Source: a virus
IMG/VR virus record: IMGVR_UViG_3300047471_000478
Coordinates: 1-25,252 of that record
Length of the DNA: 25,252 bases
Reading direction: 5' to 3' (one strand)
Shown here: positions 20,057-25,252 of the stretch, piece by piece
Position numbering within the stretch: the first letter of the stretch is position 1
How the letters are laid out: every line of letters starts with the position of its first letter
Program-made: the position numbers and the translations under genes
The notes under the pieces: generated by a model
The model's input: only the letters and a program-made list of their open reading frames with translations
The model's database searches: none
Told to the model about the DNA's origin: nothing

Positions 20057-21412
20057 TTAGGTCCAGAAAGCAACGCCGTTGTGGCAGGGAGCGTTGCACC
20101 CGACCGTTGCGTAATAGCCGGCGCGGCATTCGATCGCGTCCTCGTCGGTCATGCGCAAGATTTTGTTTCCGTCCTGGCGCAGGATGTCGGGGATTTTCGA
20201 GGACCCCGCTCCATACGCCTTCCAGCTCGGCATTTCGAGCAGGAACAAACGGTTCTTCTGGCAGTACAGGTCAGGGAAAATCGTGATGTCCCCGAACTGC
20301 GTCTTGACCTGCACGCCGTCGAAGCCGATGCCCGCGGGCCCGGTTACCGTCGCCGGCCGGTACTTCGCTTGCCCCTGGAGCAGCAAGTTCGCATAACGGG
20401 TCGGGTTGATGTAGCCCATCTTCGGCTTGCCGCCGACGCGAGCGCACTCGGCCGCCAGCTTGATCAGGGCCTCTTCCTCCGACAGGGCAGACGCATCGAG
20501 GATGGTCCCGACGAGTCGCGAATCCGTCGAGCGGTCCGGCATGCTGAAGAACGAATCTCCGCCGCCGGGCTGAGCCGTCGGCAGCCACGCATCCATGCCC
20601 GCAACGCAGGTGCGCACCGGGCTCGCGTTGTCCTGTCGATCGCCACGAGCGAAGACCGAATCCAGGACCGCGACCGCAACGCCACCGAGGGAGTTGATGT
20701 TCGCGTTCAGGGCGAGGGTCTTCGTCGAATAGTTGATGCCCAGAACGGTCAGAAACCCGCCGGCCCCCTTCAGCGCGCCCGACGACTCGGTCAGCGCGAA
20801 CTGAATGTCCATGTTCTTTTCGAACAGGTACATATCCTCGAGGTCCTGAATGACGAGGTTCGCGGTCGCGACGTTGGTTGACGCATCGACAACGCCAATC
20901 TTGCCGAAGCCCGCCCGATACACCTTCGTGCAGAAGGAGTGCATCGTCGCGTCCATGATTCCGTCGACCTGGAGAACCATGTCGTCGTAGAACGTGCCGA
21001 GCTTGTCGCCAGCGGTCGCCAGCAACAGGCCGTCAATGGTCGCGCGGCCATAGTCGCGGAACCACGTCAACGTCGGCTGCGCAACGCTGGTAAAGCCAAA
21101 CGTCGCGTCCTCCGACTTGGCCTTGACGACGCTGAACGTCGCAGAACGAGCCGGCGAGTTACCGATGCGCATGGGATAGGCAACGTTCTTGCCCGTCCAT
21201 GCGACTTTCTTGATCATCGCGCCAAGCGGGCCCTTGGACCAGCCGACCGCGCCGAGAAAGTTGTTGTCGTAACGAATCTTGAGAGCGCCGACGAGGTTGT
21301 TGAACGAACCCCCGACGGTGGCGAGCGTGCCGAACCCGAGCGCCCCGGCGAGCGAATCGAGCGCCGCGCCCGCGATGAGCAGCAGCAGAATGAAACCGAG
21401 AACATGGGACAT
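20057..21412 (-). CDS. major capsid protein
   Basis: 451 residues from ATG 21412, with CGGAG seven bases upstream; an upstream in-frame ATG at 21448 lacks such a site. The body shows mixed alpha/beta sequence typical of HK97-fold capsids, including KNVAYPMRIGNSPARSA near residues 75-91, a long spine-helix-like TFYDDMVLQVDGIMDATMHS and a late MGYINPTRYANLLLQ. It follows a scaffold-like gene and a portal, the canonical head order. Unusually, residues 3-23 are strongly hydrophobic (HVLGFILLLLIAGAALDSLA). Size and context support the call; specific subfamily was not identified. Confidence 0.82.
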   Translation of the reverse strand: MSHVLGFILLLLIAGAALDSLAGALGFGTLATVGGSFNNLVGALKIRYDNNFLGAVGWSKGPLGAMIKKVAWTGKNVAYPMRIGNSPARSATFSVVKAKSEDATFGFTSVAQPTLTWFRDYGRATIDGLLLATAGDKLGTFYDDMVLQVDGIMDATMHSFCTKVYRAGFGKIGVVDASTNVATANLVIQDLEDMYLFEKNMDIQFALTESSGALKGAGGFLTVLGINYSTKTLALNANINSLGGVAVAVLDSVFARGDRQDNASPVRTCVAGMDAWLPTAQPGGGDSFFSMPDRSTDSRLVGTILDASALSEEEALIKLAAECARVGGKPKMGYINPTRYANLLLQGQAKYRPATVTGPAGIGFDGVQVKTQFGDITIFPDLYCQKNRLFLLEMPSWKAYGAGSSKIPDILRQDGNKILRMTDEDAIECRAGYYATVGCNAPCHNGVAFWT

Positions 21413-21542
21413 GACGAGACTCCGTTGGGAAAGGGGTGGACGAACCACCTGCTTTCGCGCTTTCAGAGTTTCGTCTTCGGTTTCGTCGTGTGCGCTACTA
21501 CAGGACCAATCTAGAATGCACTTACCAGGCCGATTGGCAAAC
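21413..21542 (-). other. 130-bp gap upstream of capsid gene, no gene seen
   Basis: This stretch separates the 51-aa gene from the capsid start. It is less GC-rich at its distal end and has no open frame in the right orientation. The capsid ribosome site CGGAG is at its 3' end. TTGCCA near 21540 is a possible -35, but the hexamer 18 bases on (TTCTAG) is a poor -10, so no promoter is claimed. Confidence 0.4.
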
Positions 21543-21698
21543 CTATTTCAGGCCATCATGGAATGATTGCTTCTTCTTTCCGTGCCGTTGCTCCGAATAA
21601 GCAATTGCTACTGCCTGCTTAATTGGTCGGCCTGCGTTGCGTTCGGTAGCAACGTTCTGGGAGAATGCGGCCTTTGATTTACCCGGATTCAGCGGCAT
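21543..21698 (-). CDS. small conserved-looking phage protein (51 aa), KQAVAIAY motif
   Basis: An open frame of 51 codons from ATG 21698, with TGAGG seven bases upstream inside the end of the scaffold gene. It reads MPLNPGKSKAAFSQNVATER, then AGRPIKQAVAIAYSEQRHG and a Lys-rich end. This GKS..AFS.N..TE...G.P.KQA.AIAY pattern is a short protein type I recognise from many phages, commonly near structural genes; no function is established to my knowledge. It sits between scaffold and capsid genes. The exact family name is not given because no search was run. Confidence 0.78.
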   Translation of the reverse strand: MPLNPGKSKAAFSQNVATERNAGRPIKQAVAIAYSEQRHGKKKQSFHDGLK

Positions 21699-21702
21699 TG
21701 CG

Positions 21703-22851
21703 TTACCTCAGGTTGAATCGCCTCTTGAGCTCGATGTCGAGCGCGTCGCGGTCGCGGGGCAATGGCTTGGGCCGCGCATCTGGGCGGGCCGCGGGGCGGC
21801 GCAGGGATGGCGGACGGGGCGGGGCTGGCGGTTCGCGCCTGGTCGTTCCGCCGTTCTTGGCTGCGATGGCCTCCGTGATTGCCGAATGGTCTGCGATGAG
21901 CTTGTCCTCGAGCACCTCGGCTGCCGCCTTGAGGTATGCCTTCTGCTTGCCGGTCGGCGAGCCGGCTTTGGTCCATTCGGCTTCGGCCAGGCCGCCGATC
22001 CATTCGGCCGCGGTCAGCGGAGCGCCGGTCTTTTCGTCATGATCGACGATGACGCCGCTTTTCATGGCGGCATGCACCACCGGCACCGATTCAATCGCCT
22101 GCGTGGCCGTGACGACGCGGCCCATGTTCTCCTGACGCTGCAGGCGGCTGATTTCCTTGTCTCGGGTGTCTCGGTCCTTTTTCAGGGCCTCGATGTCCGC
22201 ATCGCGCTGCGCCTCTCGCTTCTGCTCGGGCGTCAGCTCCTCGGGCGGCTTGCCCTCCTTGCCGGCGATGAGCGATTCCAGCGCGTCGTCGCGGCGCATC
22301 CCGCGCATGGCCAGGAGCTCGCCGAGACTGGCATTCTTGAGCTTGCCTTCGAGTTCTTCGCGCCGGCTACGCTCCGCGATCAGATTCGTCTCGATGGCGC
22401 GCGTCTGCTGCTCACGCTCGAGGGCCGCTAGCGCCGCGCGGCGCCGTTCACTTCCGGTGAGCTTGGGCGCCTCTTCTTCGGCATCCGTGCCCTCGGTGGC
22501 CGCCGTTGCTTCGTCGCCTTCGGCCGTGTTGGCATCGAGATGGACGTCAGGGTCTCCCTCGGCATCGGTGCCGGCGACATTGACGTTGGTCTTCTTGCCC
22601 TTGACGGGCCGGCCGACTCCTTCGACGCTGGTCCCCTCGAGGCCCAGGCGCTGGTCGCCGGTAGGCATCCCGCCGCCGTCTTCAGCGTCGTAGTCATTCC
22701 AGGCGAGGGCTACGGGCTCAGTCTCGGCGCTGTCCTCGGCAAAGTTGGGAATGCCCTGCTTCGGTGCCGGCTTCGCGGCGACTGGCGTTGGCGCGGGTTC
22801 TGCCTTGGCAGGCGGCGGCGCGGGGGCTGGTTCTGAACTTCGGTTGGCCAT
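21703..22851 (-). CDS. capsid scaffolding-type protein
   Basis: 382 residues between portal and capsid genes. The N-terminus is Pro/Ala-rich (PAPAPPPAKAEPAPTPVAA); residues 60-130 are acidic and disordered; residues 135-245 form a charged coiled coil (ALAALEREQQTRAIETNL, IEALKKDRDTRDKEISRLQR). The C-terminal third is helical, then a Pro/Arg-rich basic region ends in DALDIELKRRFNLR. The acidic, elongated helical body with a basic C-terminus is the usual scaffold plan, in which the C-terminus docks the capsid protein. A purine-rich site AAAGAGAGAA precedes the ATG. Context and architecture support the call. Confidence 0.78.
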   Translation of the reverse strand: MANRSSEPAPAPPPAKAEPAPTPVAAKPAPKQGIPNFAEDSAETEPVALAWNDYDAEDGGGMPTGDQRLGLEGTSVEGVGRPVKGKKTNVNVAGTDAEGDPDVHLDANTAEGDEATAATEGTDAEEEAPKLTGSERRRAALAALEREQQTRAIETNLIAERSRREELEGKLKNASLGELLAMRGMRRDDALESLIAGKEGKPPEELTPEQKREAQRDADIEALKKDRDTRDKEISRLQRQENMGRVVTATQAIESVPVVHAAMKSGVIVDHDEKTGAPLTAAEWIGGLAEAEWTKAGSPTGKQKAYLKAAAEVLEDKLIADHSAITEAIAAKNGGTTRREPPAPPRPPSLRRPAARPDARPKPLPRDRDALDIELKRRFNLR

Positions 22852-22881
22852 GTGTTCTCTCTTTCGTCGTTGGGTTGCGTC

Positions 22882-24777
22882 TTACTGAACGGGACCTTGC
22901 GGCGGCGGCACCGGCGGCGCGCCGGTGGGCATCGGCGTGGCTTGCGGGACCGGCGACGTCGGCAATGGAGCGCCAGGCGGCGGCGCAGGAGGGCCGGGGA
23001 GCATCTGCTGAGCTACGCCCGGCGCAAGCTTCGTCGGGTCGATGGCGTCGATCAGCTTCGAGAGCAGCGCCATGTGGCCGATTGGATAGTTCGCCTTGCT
23101 CGACCAGGCCAACAAGTAGCGTTGCCGCGCGTAGTTGAACAGCGTCTCCGCGTTCAGGTACGGCGGCGGCGTGTTGTACTTCCCTTCTTCGAGGATGTCG
23201 TCAACGATCGATTCCATCGCATACTGCGGCGCGAGCTGCAGATCGATAATCGGCGACAGGTCGGGCACGTCGGCCGCGCGCATGGCGTCTTCACGCGTGA
23301 GCCAACCTTTATCGATCAGGAAGTTCGCGCGCTCGAGACGACCGGCGACCGTGGCGCCGAAGATGCTCGACGGGTAGACGCGAATTTCCTCGTCATAATC
23401 CTTGTTTCCCTCGTCCATCGGGAACGCGATTTCCGAGTAAGAACCGCGACGAATGGCGCGGTACTTGACCTCGGAGGCGCGGCCGTCCCGAATCAGGTCG
23501 CCCGTGAGTCGATTCCACCACTCAGTGGTTTCGACGACAGTTCCCTCCCAGAGCTGCGAGAGCAGCGCTAGGCGGTCCTGCTGCAGCTCGGTCGATTCCT
23601 GGATGGCGACGGCTGCCGTGAGCCCGGCGGGCTTGACGCCAGCGGCAATCTGCGGCGACACGCCAAGCGTCTCATAGCCGAGGCCCTTGAGGTGCTCGAC
23701 GTATTGATACCACTCGGGCGAGACGGCCGTTATGGGCGCGAACACTGGCGCAGTGTTCTTGAACCTGACAATCTGGATGTCAGAATTCGTGACCTTTGTC
23801 GGCGCCGTCTCGTTTTCCTGCAGTCCGATCAACTGCATGGCCGACTTTTGGTGTGTCTCGCGGATGCGCTGATAGGAGTCGTTCAGCTCCAGCTGCAGAT
23901 CGACCAGCTTTGCCACCGCGCCCACGCCCCACATTCCGATCTGACCCTCATCGAATGTGCGCAGAATCAGCGGCCAGCCGTCATACTTCCATTCGCGGTC
24001 GCTGCCCTCGACGACGTGATTGCCGCAAATCAGGATGGTTCGACCCTGTGGACCACGCTTCCATGCATGAACAATCCGCACCTGACTGCGCGGCATCGAG
24101 CCGCCGTAGACGATTCCCGACGGCGAACCAAGGGACGACTCCTTGAGCTGGTCGAGCGGAATGCGGTACATCTCGGACGCCTGCTCGATGGGCAGGTAGG
24201 TCACGTGATACGCGCAATCAGGCTTGCGATACCGAGACTCCACCTCGTCGAAGAGAAACTCCCACTCGGGATAGCGCGCGACAGTCACCTCATCGGCCGA
24301 GTCATCGACCTTCAGCACACCGCCGTCGCCGATGAGGAGGTCCCGAAACATCAGGGACGCTTCTTCCTGATATTTGTTCTTGTGCGCCCACGCGTCCGAG
24401 ATGTCGGTTTTGTCGCGAGCTGCGCGGTTCACGCGATAGTCGCCGCCATTGGGCAGGAATTGCGCGCGCGGGCGAAACGAACAGATGCGATTGCGAATCG
24501 CGTTTACGATCGCATAGCAGATGTTGAAAGTGATGTCCTCGGAGTTCCAGAGCGGGTTCCGCTCGTAGCCGGACATCGAGAGCTGATACAGGTCACCCAG
24601 CGGGCGCCCCATGTAGAGCTCGGTATAAAACAGGATGTCGTTGCGCCGGGCCATCTCGAGCTGAGTGCGCTCGAGGTGATCGACGGCGGCCTGCAACGAC
24701 TTGGCGACCGGCGACGAATCGACCGTATCGCCGCCCTTTGGCTCCTGAAACCATGCCTCGGGAGACGTCCCGGGCAA
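22882..24777 (-). CDS. portal protein
   Basis: 631 residues from TTG 24777. The fold pattern includes an N-terminal helical part (ARRNDILFYTELYMGRPLGD), EDITFNICYAIVNAIRNRIC, a central WPLILRTFDEGQIGMWGVGA and QLELNDSYQRIRETHQKSAM, PQIAAGVKPAGLTAAVAIQE (the conserved loop before the tunnel helix), and a Pro-rich tail (PGPPAPPPGAPLPTSPVPQA). This is typical of podovirus-type portals. There is no ATG or GTG near the start: TTG 24777 has GAGG too close (two bases), while CTG 24798 would overlap the upstream stop by CTGA like the other coupled starts and add seven residues. The portal forms the dodecameric DNA channel at the capsid vertex. Confidence 0.88.
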   Translation of the reverse strand: MPGTSPEAWFQEPKGGDTVDSSPVAKSLQAAVDHLERTQLEMARRNDILFYTELYMGRPLGDLYQLSMSGYERNPLWNSEDITFNICYAIVNAIRNRICSFRPRAQFLPNGGDYRVNRAARDKTDISDAWAHKNKYQEEASLMFRDLLIGDGGVLKVDDSADEVTVARYPEWEFLFDEVESRYRKPDCAYHVTYLPIEQASEMYRIPLDQLKESSLGSPSGIVYGGSMPRSQVRIVHAWKRGPQGRTILICGNHVVEGSDREWKYDGWPLILRTFDEGQIGMWGVGAVAKLVDLQLELNDSYQRIRETHQKSAMQLIGLQENETAPTKVTNSDIQIVRFKNTAPVFAPITAVSPEWYQYVEHLKGLGYETLGVSPQIAAGVKPAGLTAAVAIQESTELQQDRLALLSQLWEGTVVETTEWWNRLTGDLIRDGRASEVKYRAIRRGSYSEIAFPMDEGNKDYDEEIRVYPSSIFGATVAGRLERANFLIDKGWLTREDAMRAADVPDLSPIIDLQLAPQYAMESIVDDILEEGKYNTPPPYLNAETLFNYARQRYLLAWSSKANYPIGHMALLSKLIDAIDPTKLAPGVAQQMLPGPPAPPPGAPLPTSPVPQATPMPTGAPPVPPPQGPVQ

Positions 24778-24794
24778 GTCCTCATTTGGATAGC

Positions 24795-25094
24795 TCAGTT
24801 CAGCGGAGACACGCTTTCCGGCTGTGGCCGCGTCGTTTCATCTTCGTCGGGCGTCGAGAGCCCGAGGGCAATCTCACGCTCTGCGATCCGTTCCTCAAGT
24901 AGGCGATGCATCAGATTCGCAACCCGATTCAAGTACGGCCCGGCATACTCGGCGAACCAGCGCTCCGGGTCGGGCCGAATCAGGTCACGCGCGCGCAGGC
25001 GAGCGCCAGCCTTGCGGGCGACGCGGTAGATTGCGACGGTGCGCTCCCAGGCGTCGACATCGGTTGGCGCGATGCCGCGATAGGTGTCACTCAT
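24795..25094 (-). CDS. hypothetical protein upstream of portal (99 aa)
   Basis: ATG 25094 was chosen because it overlaps the previous stop by eight bases; an upstream ATG at 25124 would deepen the overlap. The product starts MSDTYRGIAPTDVDAWERTV and is mainly helical and basic in the middle (RVARKAGARLRARDLIRPDP), then acidic at the C-terminus. It lies just before the portal, where small head-assembly proteins are often found. No family recognised. Its stop may overlap a CTG portal start. Confidence 0.72.
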   Translation of the reverse strand: MSDTYRGIAPTDVDAWERTVAIYRVARKAGARLRARDLIRPDPERWFAEYAGPYLNRVANLMHRLLEERIAEREIALGLSTPDEDETTRPQPESVSPLN

Positions 25095-25252
25095 CGACTT
25101 CGCGCCCTTCGTCTTCGCCATCATCGCGAACCGCTGGCGCCGAGCCCATCCACTCGCGCGGCCAGGGAGGCAGATAGCCGAAAGCGCGCATGGTCACGCC
25201 GAGATTTCTTTCGCGGGTGTGAGTGCCCGCAGGAGCACCGACGCGGCCAAAT
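25087..25252 (-). CDS. partial gene, C-terminus only, upstream in head region
   Basis: The frame is open from the window edge to TGA 25087. The last 54 residues include FGRVGAPAGTHTRERNLGV and RAFGYLPPWPREWMGSAPAV, with an acidic end. The sequence reads as protein rather than shadow and its end overlaps the next start. By gene order it could be the end of a terminase subunit or a small head gene, but the visible part shows no diagnostic motif, so no function is assigned. An internal ATG giving 34 residues is possible but less likely. Confidence 0.6.
   Translation of the reverse strand, partial: FGRVGAPAGTHTRERNLGVTMRAFGYLPPWPREWMGSAPAVRDDGEDEGREVDE

Noticed and set aside
23692-25029. A 445-codon open frame on the plus strand opposite the portal gene
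   Set aside because: It is antisense to a clearly recognisable portal and has shadow-type composition; similar long antisense frames occur throughout the late region.
1-25252. tRNA genes, CRISPR arrays, insertion sequences, att sites
   Set aside because: Reading by eye showed no cloverleaf-like segment, no regularly spaced DNA repeats and no transposase or integrase motif; a tRNA scan and repeat search would be decisive.

Overview
The window is a piece of a GC-rich bacteriophage (or prophage) genome, most likely from a proteobacterial host. This rests on the head-gene order portal - scaffold - major capsid, followed by an adaptor and a very large tail or hub protein, DNA-ejection-type proteins and a tail-associated SGNH esterase. 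No tape measure, tail tube or sheath gene is visible, which points to a short-tailed (podovirus-like) virion. The host guess comes only from base composition and general resemblance and is weak.

There are three transcription blocks. (1) Positions 1-2922, minus strand: a tightly packed early or middle operon of ten genes ending in a partial 5'-3' exonuclease (FEN type) and a MazG-like nucleotide pyrophosphohydrolase, with many small zinc-binding or single-TM proteins. Most neighbours are joined by ATGA/GTGA or TAATG stop-start overlaps, and that pattern exposes two small genes (42 and 55 aa). A helix-turn-helix regulator (2998-3444, minus) lies just upstream. A repeated operator-like motif sits both between it and the operon and inside its own coding sequence. 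(2) Positions 3459-7180, plus strand: a divergent operon starting with an HNH-AP2 homing endonuclease, then three Cys/His-rich proteins (two sharing a repeated HAF...C...C...H mini-module), two small genes and a VRR-NUC nuclease. (3) Positions 7185-25252, minus strand: the late operon, read right to left. Its order is a partial gene of unknown function, a 99-aa protein, portal, scaffold, a 51-aa conserved-looking small protein, major capsid protein, a possible decoration protein, an acidic protein, head-tail adaptor, a tail-spike-like 120-aa module, a 1020-aa tail/hub protein, three or four internal/ejection-type proteins, tail fibre/lectin-like proteins, SGNH esterase, small membrane proteins (holin candidate), and finally an exported Cys-rich protein. 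Blocks 2 and 3 converge with only 4 bases between their stop codons.

The most noteworthy observations are the shared operator palindromes around and inside the regulator gene, the multi-gene expansion of a CCHH-like mini-module, a late gene that continues in frame beyond a single TAA stop, a capsid protein with a strongly hydrophobic N-terminus, an SGNH esterase with Asn in place of the usual catalytic Asp, and a portal gene without an ATG/GTG start. All product names are from reading motifs and context; no database search was run. No tRNA, CRISPR array or insertion sequence was seen by eye.
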